From positions 682,001 through 746,000 of the forward strand of contig NZ_JAIVKN010000002.1 in NCBI RefSeq assembly GCF_020524025.1: 64,000 nucleotides of DNA, given 5' to 3'. This document shows positions 55,071 to 63,613 of the stretch, piece after piece. Source of the stretch: Halobacillus litoralis. GTDB taxonomy: Bacteria > Bacillota > Bacilli > Bacillales > Halobacillaceae. The position numbers and the translations under genes are program-made. Positions within the stretch are counted from its first letter, which is position 1, and the number at the start of each line of letters is the position of its first letter. The notes under the pieces are model-generated. The model did no database searches, had not been told where the DNA came from, and worked only from the letters and a program-made list of their open reading frames with translations.

Positions 55071-55619
55071 GTGAAGCGAGCGTTAATCGTTATTGATTAT
55101 ACCAATGATTTTGTAGCAGATTCCGGATCCTTAACTTGTGGCAGACCAGCGCAGGACCTAGAGGAGTATATTACAAATTTAAGCAGAGAGTTTCTTACAC
55201 AGGAGGAGCTTGTTGTTTTAGGAGTGGATGTCCATGACACAGATGATCCCTTCCATCCTGAAACAGAGCTGTTCCCTCCCCACAATATCCGCGGCACAGA
55301 AGGACGGCGGCTATACGGGGAACTACAGGACTTTTACGAAAAGAATCAAGCTCATCCCCACCTTCTTTACATGGATAAAACTCGTTACAGTGCATTTGCG
55401 GGTACGGATCTCGATATCAAATTGCGGGAAAGAGGGATTACAGATCTTCACCTCGCAGGCGTATGCACGGATATATGTGTCCTCCATAGTGCTGTTGATG
55501 CCTACAACCTTGGCTACTCCATCCATATTCATCGTAACGGAGTTGCAAGCTTTAACGATTCCGGTCACACCTGGGCCCTCTCTCATTTCGAACAGGCCCT
55601 TGGAGCAGAAATTATATAA
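55071..55619 (+). CDS. pncA: Nicotinamidase / isochorismatase family hydrolase
   Basis: This 182-residue enzyme probably converts nicotinamide to nicotinate for NAD salvage. The catalytic triad is D9 (VIDYTNDF), K103 (MDKTRYSAF) and C136 (GVCTDICVLHSA). Metal ligands lie in GVDVHDTDDPFHPE. The cis-peptide region before the Cys is of PncA type. The start is GTG after GGGGGAG. The NAD regulator NiaR is encoded at 5842 in this window, but no NiaR site was identified here. Confidence 0.88.
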   Translation: MKRALIVIDYTNDFVADSGSLTCGRPAQDLEEYITNLSREFLTQEELVVLGVDVHDTDDPFHPETELFPPHNIRGTEGRRLYGELQDFYEKNQAHPHLLYMDKTRYSAFAGTDLDIKLRERGITDLHLAGVCTDICVLHSAVDAYNLGYSIHIHRNGVASFNDSGHTWALSHFEQALGAEII

Positions 55620-55622
55620 CGA

Positions 55623-55661
55623 GAAAGGCTTCCGTTCCAGTCAGATGGACGGGAGCTTTTT
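55623..55661 (+). terminator. Terminator of pncA
   Basis: AAAGGCT-CCGT-CC pairs imperfectly with GG-CGG-AGCTTTT and is followed by a T-run. Confidence 0.6.
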
Positions 55662-55749
55662 TCGTTCGCTTTATTTTTATAAAGGGAGAAGATGTGATAT
55701 AGTATTTCGGGTGTCTAAAAAATGAAATTTAAAAGGAAGGCGTGATGAA

Positions 55750-57111
55750 ATGACATCAGCACCTCGCCCTTCAAATGAATACTTTCGAACAGTTTTCATA
55801 CTGAGTGCTTCCGTCCTTATCGTTGTTATGAATACAACCATGTTTAATATCGCACTGCCAAATATATTGAGAGATTTCTCGCTCCAACCTTCAGAAGGAG
55901 CATGGATTGTTTCTGGTTATTCTATTGTTTTAGCCATTTTCACCATTACATTCACGCGGTTATCTGACTACCTTCCCATTCGGAAACTCTTGACCATAGG
56001 CATCCTCATTTTCAGTCTATCCTCTATTTTAGGATTCTTCGCAGATTCTTACCTCTGGCTGCTCATTTCAAGACTTTGTCAGGCAGCAGGTGCCGCTGCT
56101 ATACCAGGGCTGTCTATGGTTTTTGCCGGCCGTTATATCCCTATGGTACGACGCGGGAGTGCCTATGCTTTAATCGCTTCTGCCACATCCTTAGGATTCG
56201 GGTTAGGACCGGTGGTCGGTGGAATGATTACGGATTACCTTAATTGGAACTACTTATTTATTGTCACCATTATGGTCATCTTCTTTATTCCAGTCCTGTA
56301 CAAATTTATGCCTTCAGAAAAAGCGACACGGGGACGCTTTGATGTCATAGGTGCTTTACTATCCGGGAGCAGTGCAACTCTTTTCCTCCTGTATTTCTCT
56401 ACCTTTACGACCTATTTTTTACTAGGAGGATTTCTGTCAGCCATCCTTCTCTGGTGGCGGATCAATAAATCAAAGGCTCCTTTTATCCAGCCTGAACTTG
56501 TATTAAACAACCAGTATAGAAAGATTATTCTAATGAGTTATCTTGGGTTCACCCTGCATTTTGCGGTTCTTTTTTTGATGCCTATTATGCTTGAACAAGT
56601 GTACGGTCGCGGAGCTGCCGCAATAGGATTGATTATATTTCCCGGAGCGATGCTTTCTGCTGTTGCAGCCATCTATGTAGGCCGCTTGATTGATGCGTAC
56701 GGGAATATTAAAGTTTTGTTATTGTCACAGGCCTTACTTATGACCTCGGCCCTTGTGTTTTTCTTTTTCGCAGGAAAAAGCCCTTATATGATTATGTTTG
56801 CTTATATGTTCACAAGCTTTGGCTTCTCGAGCCTGTCTTCAAGCTCAACAAACGAAGTATCAAGAATCTTACCTAATGAACAAATTGGAGCAGGTATAGG
56901 CTTGAAACAACAGATTCAATTTATTGGGAGTGCTTCAGGGTCCGTCCTCGCAGGTATATTATTAGAATTGAAGACCCAACCTTATACTGCAGGAGACTTC
57001 ACCCTTCCATTCGGTACATTAATTCTATTAATGACCGTATCGACATTGTCCCTTTTCCTATATACTCGAAAGATTCAGCAAGTGGAAGTTGTTCAAGAAA
57101 ATGACATTTGA
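55750..57111 (+). CDS. MFS transporter, DHA2-like
   Basis: The 453-residue membrane protein begins its first helix with VLIVVMNTTMFNIALPNIL, the NTTMFNIALP pattern of the DHA2 (EmrB/QacA) branch, followed by EGAWIVSGYSIVLAIF. It has about 13-14 hydrophobic segments. Drug or organic-ion export is likely by family; no local regulator is present. GGAAGG precedes the ATG. Confidence 0.85.
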   Translation: MTSAPRPSNEYFRTVFILSASVLIVVMNTTMFNIALPNILRDFSLQPSEGAWIVSGYSIVLAIFTITFTRLSDYLPIRKLLTIGILIFSLSSILGFFADSYLWLLISRLCQAAGAAAIPGLSMVFAGRYIPMVRRGSAYALIASATSLGFGLGPVVGGMITDYLNWNYLFIVTIMVIFFIPVLYKFMPSEKATRGRFDVIGALLSGSSATLFLLYFSTFTTYFLLGGFLSAILLWWRINKSKAPFIQPELVLNNQYRKIILMSYLGFTLHFAVLFLMPIMLEQVYGRGAAAIGLIIFPGAMLSAVAAIYVGRLIDAYGNIKVLLLSQALLMTSALVFFFFAGKSPYMIMFAYMFTSFGFSSLSSSSTNEVSRILPNEQIGAGIGLKQQIQFIGSASGSVLAGILLELKTQPYTAGDFTLPFGTLILLMTVSTLSLFLYTRKIQQVEVVQENDI

Positions 57112-57196
57112 ATTTCTTCTTTAAATCGAATATGATGGAGTATGGAAAAATTTTAATTAAAATGAACTATTGATATAAATATAGGAGGAATCACTT

Positions 57197-58138
57197 ATGA
57201 GCTCAAAAGATTACCGAGTTCTACTGTATTATAAGTATGCTGACCTTCCTGACTATGAAGAATATTGCCAAAATCATCTGAATTTCTGTAAAGACCTTGG
57301 TTTGAAAGGACGTATTATCGTTTCTCATGAAGGGATTAATGGAACAGTTTCAGGTACAGTTGAGCAAGTCGAGGAATATATGAACTACGTACGCTCTGAT
57401 GAACGCTTCGCTGACATTCACTTTAAAATGGATGAGCATGAAGGACACGCTTTTAAGAAAATGCATTGCCGCGTTAAGCCGGAACTCGTCAACTGGAGCA
57501 TTGAAGATGACGATATTGATCCGAAGACATTTGGTGGTAAACACTTGAAGCCAAAAGAGTTCAACGAAATGTTGAAGGATGAAGATACAATCGTAATCGA
57601 CGGCCGGAATGAGTATGAATACCGTATCGGTCATTTCAGAAATGCTATTCAACCAGACGTGAATCATTCCCGTGAATTTCCTGAATGGGTAGCAGAAAAT
57701 GCAGATCAATGGAAAGATAAGAAAGTACTGACTTACTGCACCGGCGGCATTCGTTGTGAAAAGCTCACAGGAATTTTGAAGAAGAATGGTGTAGAAGATG
57801 TGTATCAGCTTGAAGGTGGGATTACCACATACGGCAAAGATCCTGAAGTCAAAGGTGAACTTTTCGACGGAAAGATGTATGTGTTTGATGAACGTATCTC
57901 CGTACCCATTAATAAAGTTGAAGAGACAGTGATTGCCAAGTGTGAACATTGCGGCAAAGCAGAAGATCGTATGATTAACTGCAGTAACCCTGTATGTAAT
58001 CGTCAATATGTCTGTTGTAAAGAATGTGAAGAAGAACAGCACGCTGCATGTACAACTGAATGTAAAGAACATCCTGAAAATCGTTGGGATGCTGTACGAA
58101 AGAAACAGATTGATAAGTACGATCGCATGCACGGGTAA
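57197..58138 (+). CDS. trhO: tRNA uridine(34) hydroxylase TrhO (rhodanese family)
   Basis: The 313-residue protein has an N-terminal ferredoxin-like domain (about 1-100, with GRIIVSHEGINGTVSG), a rhodanese domain (about 120-220) with active Cys in YCTGGIRCEK, and a C-terminal Cys-rich zinc-binding region (CEHCGKAEDRMINC, then CCKECEEEQH). This is the YbfQ/YceA family, which makes 5-hydroxyuridine at the wobble base of some tRNAs. AGGAGG precedes the ATG. Monocistronic. Confidence 0.93.
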   Translation: MSSKDYRVLLYYKYADLPDYEEYCQNHLNFCKDLGLKGRIIVSHEGINGTVSGTVEQVEEYMNYVRSDERFADIHFKMDEHEGHAFKKMHCRVKPELVNWSIEDDDIDPKTFGGKHLKPKEFNEMLKDEDTIVIDGRNEYEYRIGHFRNAIQPDVNHSREFPEWVAENADQWKDKKVLTYCTGGIRCEKLTGILKKNGVEDVYQLEGGITTYGKDPEVKGELFDGKMYVFDERISVPINKVEETVIAKCEHCGKAEDRMINCSNPVCNRQYVCCKECEEEQHAACTTECKEHPENRWDAVRKKQIDKYDRMHG

Positions 58139-58139
58139 A

Positions 58140-58180
58140 TTAAAATCTCTCCCGGACTTTTAGTCCGGGAGAGATTTTTT
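58140..58180. terminator. Bidirectional terminator between trhO and pdxK
   Basis: AAATCTCTCCCGGACT pairs perfectly with AGTCCGGGAGAGATTT, with a T-run on the plus strand. Confidence 0.88.
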
Positions 58181-58190
58181 ATATGTTCTC

Positions 58191-58991
58191 TTAATTTTTC
58201 ACTCGGTGGGCTGCATGGTAAGTGGATCCGATTCCTCTTTCAAATGACAACGCATAGCGGATGGCACTTGTAACAAAAGACTTTGCCCGGCGTACCGCAT
58301 CCTCAACCGGAGTCCCTTTTGCAAGTTCTGACGTAATCGCTGCTGAAAACGTACAGCCTGCTCCGCTTGTATGGATTGTATTAATACGTTCTGATTCCAG
58401 CTCAACAATTCCACTTCCGTCATAGAGGATATCAACGGCTGCATGATTTTCAAGTGCGCCACCTTTAATAAGAACATACTCCGGACCAAGGTGGTACAAG
58501 TCTCTCGCCATTGTTTTCATATCCTCCGGGGTTTCAGGCACAGGGCTGTTTAACATGCGTGCTGCTTCATGGAGATTTGGAGTAGCAATGGTCGCTAAGG
58601 GCAATAACTCTTTTGTCAGTGAATCAATAGCTTCATCCTGCAGCAGCTGTGAACCCATCTTACCAATCATGACAGGGTCAACTACTATATTTGAGACACC
58701 TGACTCTTCGATCATCTCAGACGTACGTGTAATAATTTCTTTTGTAAACAGCATCCCTGTCTTTAAAGCATCTACCCCCACATGCTCCAGGGCAGCATAC
58801 ACCTGCGCTTCAATGGATGGTATGGGCTGCGTGAATATTCCCTTCTCCGTCCTCTGATTGTTCGCAACTATAGCTGTAATGGCACTCATTCCATATACAT
58901 TAAATTCTTGAAATGTTTTTAAATCAGCTTGAATCCCTGCACTTCCTTGAGCAGCAGAGCCTGCTATGGTTAGTACTTTTGGTATGCTCAC
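58191..58991 (-). CDS. pdxK: Pyridoxine / hydroxymethylpyrimidine kinase (PdxK/ThiD family)
   Basis: This 266-residue ribokinase-fold enzyme has an N-terminal GSAAQGSAGIQADLKTFQE, DALKTGMLF, VVDPVMIGKMGS and the catalytic loop HTSGAGCTFSAAITSELAKG. The GAGCTFSA lid resembles the Bacillus PdxK branch, which phosphorylates pyridoxine and can act on HMP. The GSAAQGSAG segment differs from the usual GSDSSGGAG, so substrate preference is uncertain. The start is GTG after GAGAGGGG. No thiamine genes adjoin. Confidence 0.8.
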   Translation of the reverse strand: MSIPKVLTIAGSAAQGSAGIQADLKTFQEFNVYGMSAITAIVANNQRTEKGIFTQPIPSIEAQVYAALEHVGVDALKTGMLFTKEIITRTSEMIEESGVSNIVVDPVMIGKMGSQLLQDEAIDSLTKELLPLATIATPNLHEAARMLNSPVPETPEDMKTMARDLYHLGPEYVLIKGGALENHAAVDILYDGSGIVELESERINTIHTSGAGCTFSAAITSELAKGTPVEDAVRRAKSFVTSAIRYALSFERGIGSTYHAAHRVKN

Positions 58992-59104
58992 TAATCTCGT
59001 ACCCCTCTCTCATGATCTATCTTGAATTGTATCAGAAAATGGAAGGGTGAATCTATTTACCCTCTCACATAAACCTGTAAAATAAACAGAAAGGAGACTT
59101 GAAG

Positions 59105-59422
59105 ATGAAACCTTTTACAGAGCAGACTTTATCGATTATTCAAAGAATCCCGTCCGGACATATTATGACTTATGGTCAAATTGCTAAGTGTGCAGGTAAC
59201 CCCCGCGCTGCAAGACAGGTAGCACGCATCCTGCACAGCATGAGTGAAAAACACCAGCTGCCCTGGCACCGGGTAGTGAATGCTAAAGGGAACATTTCCT
59301 TTCAAGATGCCAATCGTAGAAAAGAGCAGAGAACCCTTCTGGAACAGGAAGGTATTGCTGTAATCAATGGCAGGATCTCATTAGAAGAGTACCAATTCTG
59401 TTGTGAAATTCCTTTTGAATGA
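59105..59422 (+). CDS. atl: Alkyltransferase-like DNA lesion-binding protein (ATL)
   Basis: The 105-residue protein matches the DNA-binding domain of O6-alkylguanine transferases: GHIMTYGQIAKCAGNPRAAR (recognition helix with the Arg finger) and PWHRVVNAKGNIS. The reactive Cys of PCHRV is replaced by Trp, the hallmark of alkyltransferase-like proteins. These bind alkylated guanine without repairing it and pass it to other repair enzymes. ATG at 59105 follows AAAGGAG. The 3' end runs into the reading frame of a nuclease gene. Confidence 0.9.
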   Translation: MKPFTEQTLSIIQRIPSGHIMTYGQIAKCAGNPRAARQVARILHSMSEKHQLPWHRVVNAKGNISFQDANRRKEQRTLLEQEGIAVINGRISLEEYQFCCEIPFE

Positions 59423-59462
59423 GAACAAACATATTCCATTAAAGAAGGATGTCGATATAGTT

Positions 59463-60401
59463 ATGTATGAAATAAAACCATTTCCAGACCTTTCATGGTC
59501 ATTATCCCGACACAAAACGATGCTTACTTGTTTAAGAAAATATGCGTACGACTATTATGTGTCTCACAATGGCTGGTTAAGTCAAGCTGACACATTATCC
59601 AGACAGGCGTACCGGTTAAAAAAGATGACAAACCTGGAAATGCATTTTGGGAGCATTGTTCACGACCTTATTTATCAGGCCATTCAACGATGCTTGAAGA
59701 ATCAATCCATCCCCAGTCAGGAAGATTTTATCGATGAAGTCAGGCACCACTTGAATCGTGGCTTTATTGAATCAACGAAGAAAGAACACCTATGGCAGAA
59801 TCGACCGAAGCACTATACGATGCTTCATGAGATTTATTACAGCCAGACAGACACACTGCCGGAGTCAAAGGTTAGAAAAATTACGGACAGACTCCAGAGG
59901 ACGGTGAAAAATTTCTATTCCAGTCAAACCTTTACGGATGTAATAGATAAAGAAAATATGCGCTTTATCGAATCAGAAACCTTTCGCTTTATGAAAACGG
60001 AGGGCATTAAACTATTCGTCGTTATGGACCTGGTTTACAAAGATTTAAAACGGAATAAATGGATCATTGTAGACTGGAAGACAGGTAAATCTTCTGAAGA
60101 AGACCGTAATCAGCTTGCTCTTTACGCACTCTATCTCCAACAGAAGCACAATATTGAATCTCTTGATGACATAGTGATACGAAATGAATACCTGGTAAGC
60201 GGCGAACACATTGAGCATCAGCTCACAGAGCAGGACTTAATTAATGTCCAGCACCTTTATCAAATGAGTATAGAGCAGATGAAACTTTATTTAGAGGACC
60301 CGGCACAAAACAAACCTCTTCCAATTGAGCAGTTCCCTATGCAGGATGATCCAAGAACGTGTGCCCGCTGCAACTATCAGGAACTTTGCTTTCCATCATA
60401 A
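59463..60401 (+). CDS. Fe-S PD-(D/E)XK nuclease (RecB/Cas4/AddB-like)
   Basis: The 312-residue protein carries a RecB-type nuclease core: H67 (GSIVH), D189 (VMDLV), D204-W-K206 (VDWKTGK) and Q217 with Y221 (NQLALYALY). C23 and C300/C303/C309 (CxxCx5C) match the iron-sulfur staple of AddB and Cas4 nucleases. ATG at 59463 is preferred for domain fit. A GTG at 59403, overlapping the atl gene by 20 bases, would allow translational coupling. There is no cas gene or helicase next to it. Direct linkage to atl suggests action on alkylated DNA. Confidence 0.85.
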   Translation: MYEIKPFPDLSWSLSRHKTMLTCLRKYAYDYYVSHNGWLSQADTLSRQAYRLKKMTNLEMHFGSIVHDLIYQAIQRCLKNQSIPSQEDFIDEVRHHLNRGFIESTKKEHLWQNRPKHYTMLHEIYYSQTDTLPESKVRKITDRLQRTVKNFYSSQTFTDVIDKENMRFIESETFRFMKTEGIKLFVVMDLVYKDLKRNKWIIVDWKTGKSSEEDRNQLALYALYLQQKHNIESLDDIVIRNEYLVSGEHIEHQLTEQDLINVQHLYQMSIEQMKLYLEDPAQNKPLPIEQFPMQDDPRTCARCNYQELCFPS

Positions 60402-60481
60402 AACCGATCCTTATGTTTGAGACCTCTCATTAAAGGCTAAATGAATAGTGGAAAACAATTCATAAGGAGTCGTGATTACAC

Positions 60482-61114
60482 ATGAAAGTACTTGTAGCAG
60501 GAGCAAATGGACATACTGGTCGTTTAGTTATTCAATATCTAAAAGCAGATGGACACGAGCCCTATGGCTTAATACGTAAAGAAGATCAGAAAGCAACGAT
60601 AGAAAAGCTCGGCGGAACCCCTGTTTTAGCTGATCTTACCAAAGATGTAGGCTATGCGGTTAAGGGTATGGATGCCGTTATTTTCGCTGCAGGTTCCGGA
60701 GGCAGCACCGGCCCTGAACAAACGGAAGCTGTCGATCGTGACGGTGCTATTAACCTGGCGAAAGCGACAGAGAATCTTGGCATTAAAAAGTTTGTTATGC
60801 TGAGCAGCATCGCAGCAGGTGAGCCGGACCGTGGTCCAGAAGAGTTAAAACATTACCTGAAAATGAAAGGCGAAGCAGATGAATTTCTGAAATCTACCGA
60901 ACTTGATTATACAATTGTGCGTCCAGGTGCACTCACTCATGATGAGGGTACAAGTAAAATTGAAGTCGGTGATACCGTAGAAGAAGGTTCTGTTGCTCGT
61001 GCAGATGTTGCCAAAACATTGATTGCATCTCTGGAAGAACCGAATGCTTACCATAAGACATTCGAAATGATTGCCGGTGATACACAAATTGAAGAGGCCT
61101 TAAAATCACTCTAA
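60482..61114 (+). CDS. NAD(P)-binding atypical SDR, YhfK-like
   Basis: The 210-residue Rossmann protein starts with VLVAGANGHTGRLVIQYL, the NmrA-like nucleotide motif, then AVIFAAGSGGSTGPEQTEAV and FVMLSSIAA. It ends near DYTIVRPGALT. It resembles B. subtilis YhfK, a protein of unknown substrate. AAGGAG precedes the ATG. Monocistronic. Confidence 0.82.
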   Translation: MKVLVAGANGHTGRLVIQYLKADGHEPYGLIRKEDQKATIEKLGGTPVLADLTKDVGYAVKGMDAVIFAAGSGGSTGPEQTEAVDRDGAINLAKATENLGIKKFVMLSSIAAGEPDRGPEELKHYLKMKGEADEFLKSTELDYTIVRPGALTHDEGTSKIEVGDTVEEGSVARADVAKTLIASLEEPNAYHKTFEMIAGDTQIEEALKSL

Positions 61115-61120
61115 AAGCAA

Positions 61121-61152
61121 AGCCCAGCCTTATAAGGCTGGGCTCTATTTAT
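61121..61152 (+). terminator. Terminator of the YhfK-like gene
   Basis: AGCCCAGCCT pairs perfectly with AGGCTGGGCT and is followed by CTATTTATT. Confidence 0.75.
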
Positions 61153-61247
61153 TATCATATCCACTCCCTGCAGGAAATAATAGACATTGAATGGATAGGT
61201 ATTTTGATATAATGTATGTAATTGGTGCTTTAAAGGAGTAGTGAGAT

Positions 61248-62510
61248 ATGAAAGGATCGTTAATTAAACAACATCGCAAATTTAAGAATATGACACTCGA
61301 AGAACTTGCATCAGGAATTTGCTCTGTATCCTACTTGAGTAAAATTGAACACGACACCATGAACGCCAGTGAAGAAATTTATCGTCTCCTTGGGGAACGA
61401 TTAAATATTAAATTAACAGATATCAACCAGGACTTTGATGAACAAATTTACGAAGACCTTCTCAATTGGCATGAAGCTTCTCAAATGAGAGACTTCTCTT
61501 TAATGAATGAACTACAAAATAAATGTGAGGAAGCCTTGAACGATAATAAAAACACGGAGCTGACTAACCTTTATAAAATCATTGAAGCACGCCATGATAT
61601 GACCAAAAACAGAAAACCCGTCCCCTCAAGAATGCTTAAAGAACTTCAAGATACTTATGAAGATGCTTCCAATGAATTTAAATTTTTCTTTAATAAAACC
61701 ATAGGTGTTCACCACTTATTTCTCTCCAATTTAAGAGAGTCCTTACAGCATTTCAACTTAGCAAAGGAATTAATGGATAAACTTCCCTTTCATGAAGGAG
61801 AGATCTTTTTTCACTTAGCCTTAGCCTATTCGAAAACCAGGTCTTTTGTAGAGTCTACCCACTATGCCTTCGTTGCTTTAGAAATGTACACTAAATCACT
61901 GCATTACTCTCGGATGGTAGATAATTACATTATTATAGCAATCAATTACAATTCTCTTGGGGCGCACCATATTGCGGAAGAATACCTCTTAAAGGTATTA
62001 AAAGTAGCTAAACACGAACTCCCATCCAGTGACAAACGTCGTATCTATCACAACTTAGGCATTAACTACACGAATCAGGAAAAGTATAAAAAAGCTTATA
62101 GCTACCTTCTAAAAGCCTATGAAATTGATACAAAAGAATCCATGTTTAAGTCCAGTACCATCTACCTTCTTGCTCTCAATCGTTATCACAGCGGGGATAT
62201 AGATTTATGTTGGGAATACATTCAAGAAGGAAAAGAAGAATCCCAAAAACATAATTTCTTAAAGTATCAACATAAATTTTTCATCCTAAGCCATATGGTC
62301 ATGGAAAAAACTTCCGATGTAGACTTCATTAAAAAGCTGGAAGAAGAAATCATTCCGGACTTCCGAAAACTCAACGAATATAAAGATTACAAAGAGTTCG
62401 TGGAAATGCTCGCTGATTTATACTATGACAAGAGAATGTATAAGAAAGCAGCCATGTACTACAAAGAAGCTAATGATTATCGAGAAACCCAGAAAAAAGA
62501 TTTGTTGTAA
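61248..62510 (+). CDS. Second XRE-TPR regulator of RRNPP type, no adjacent peptide
   Basis: The 420-residue protein has an N-terminal helix-turn-helix (LIKQHRKFKNMTLEELASGI, then VSYLSKIEHD). Many TPR-like helix pairs follow, including RIYHNLGINYTNQEKYKKAY and DLYYDKRMYKKAAMYYKEAN. It shares layout with the regulator at 43785 but is clearly divergent. A terminator follows the stop at once, leaving no room for a pro-peptide gene. TATAAT lies at 61208-61213 and AAAGGAG before the ATG. The ligand may be encoded elsewhere or absent. Confidence 0.82.
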   Translation: MKGSLIKQHRKFKNMTLEELASGICSVSYLSKIEHDTMNASEEIYRLLGERLNIKLTDINQDFDEQIYEDLLNWHEASQMRDFSLMNELQNKCEEALNDNKNTELTNLYKIIEARHDMTKNRKPVPSRMLKELQDTYEDASNEFKFFFNKTIGVHHLFLSNLRESLQHFNLAKELMDKLPFHEGEIFFHLALAYSKTRSFVESTHYAFVALEMYTKSLHYSRMVDNYIIIAINYNSLGAHHIAEEYLLKVLKVAKHELPSSDKRRIYHNLGINYTNQEKYKKAYSYLLKAYEIDTKESMFKSSTIYLLALNRYHSGDIDLCWEYIQEGKEESQKHNFLKYQHKFFILSHMVMEKTSDVDFIKKLEEEIIPDFRKLNEYKDYKEFVEMLADLYYDKRMYKKAAMYYKEANDYRETQKKDLL

Positions 62511-62545
62511 AAAAGGAAGGAAGCTTGTGGCTTCCTTCCTTTTTT
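62508..62545. terminator. Bidirectional terminator between the XRE-TPR and ypcP genes
   Basis: AAAAAAGGAAGGAAGC pairs with GCTTCCTTCCTTTTTT around TTGTG. Confidence 0.88.
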
Positions 62546-63419
62546 ACATCTTCAATATGTTCTTTTCCCAGTTTTTAAATTCCAGCTCATTAAACTTTTC
62601 TTCCATTTTTCTTTCATCCACGTAAAATAAAGCTTCTTCAAGAGAGCAATCGACGTCTGCTTCACAATGAATGGCAGCCAGTCTTCGTGATAAGTGCAGC
62701 ATGTCTAAGTTTTCTTCAATCTTAGATCTTTGTCCCTTAGTTAACTCACTTAAGTTGTCCAATATCCCTTCAATTGTTCCATATTTGAGAAGAAGTTTAA
62801 GAGCCGTCTTCTCTCCGATCCCTTTTACTCCCGGGTAATTATCACTACTGTCCCCCATTAAAGCTTTTAAGTCAATCAGCTGTTGAGGAGTAATGCCCTT
62901 CTCTTCTGTAAAGGAATAATCCTGGTACTCTGCGTAGTTCCCGTATCCTTTTTTGAGCAGCACTACATGAACATTTGGCTGTAACAACTGCAATAAGTCC
63001 TGATCACCTGTCAGAAGAAAAACTTGGGAATGTTCACTGTAAATTCTGCTCAGTGTTCCCATACAATCATCCGCCTCATACCCTGCTTGTCCTACATTAG
63101 GGATATTTAGTGATGCCACTACTTCTTTGGCCAAGTCAAATTGGGGAACCAGTTCCTCAGGCGGCTGACCGCGATTGGCTTTATAATCTGGAAATAAATC
63201 ATTGCGGAACGTTTTGCTGCCCATATCCCAACAGCAGATCACGTGGGTAGGCTGGTACGTGTCAATGGCCGCGAATAGGTGTTTCATCATACCGTAAACC
63301 CCATTAGTTGGAGTCCCCTTGCTATTAATCATATAATAATTGCTCATCGCTGTAGCATAAAAGGCACGAAAAAGAAGCGCCATGCCATCCACAAGCAATA
63401 CTCTATTTGTCGTTGTCAT
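62544..63419 (-). CDS. ypcP: 5'-3' exonuclease, PolA N-terminal-like (YpcP)
   Basis: The 291-residue flap/5' nuclease has the metal-binding acidic residues in VLLVDGMALL, HVICCWDMGS, QAGYEADDCMG and LLTGDQDLLQL, then the helix-hairpin-helix GDSSDNYPGVKGIGEKTA. It is a stand-alone relative of the PolI exonuclease domain that removes RNA primers or flaps. ATG at 63419 follows AAAGGAG by 7 bases; the ATG two codons earlier is too near. Monocistronic. Confidence 0.92.
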   Translation of the reverse strand: MTTTNRVLLVDGMALLFRAFYATAMSNYYMINSKGTPTNGVYGMMKHLFAAIDTYQPTHVICCWDMGSKTFRNDLFPDYKANRGQPPEELVPQFDLAKEVVASLNIPNVGQAGYEADDCMGTLSRIYSEHSQVFLLTGDQDLLQLLQPNVHVVLLKKGYGNYAEYQDYSFTEEKGITPQQLIDLKALMGDSSDNYPGVKGIGEKTALKLLLKYGTIEGILDNLSELTKGQRSKIEENLDMLHLSRRLAAIHCEADVDCSLEEALFYVDERKMEEKFNELEFKNWEKNILKM

Positions 63420-63570
63420 CTTCATACTCCTTTACTTTTGAATACCCCTATTATAACAATGTTTTGATCTTGTTCGAACCTCAATTTCTTCTAAACTTTT
63501 CTGTAAATTGACAATATTCCGTTTAAATGGTACCTTCAAATCGAGCGTGTTTCATTAATTGAGCTTTATT

Positions 63571-63586
63571 ATGTAAGCGTTTGCAG
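63571..63586 (+). promoter_or_regulatory. Probable cre site upstream of aldehyde dehydrogenase
   Basis: ATGTAAGCGTTTGCAG matches the central TGTAAGCGTTTNCA core of the CcpA operator with two deviations. It lies 28 bases before the ATG. A TTGACA box (63508-63513) with a weak TACCTT 17 bases on may be the promoter. Confidence 0.6.
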
Positions 63587-63613
63587 TATTTATATTGAAT
63601 AGGAGGATGTAAA

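Noticed and set aside
55228-55725. 165-codon frame overlapping pncA in another phase
   Set aside because: pncA has intact catalytic residues and a proper start; this is a shadow frame.
57350-58132. 260-codon open frame antisense to trhO
   Set aside because: It lies wholly inside a well-supported gene, has unlikely amino-acid composition and no ribosome binding site.
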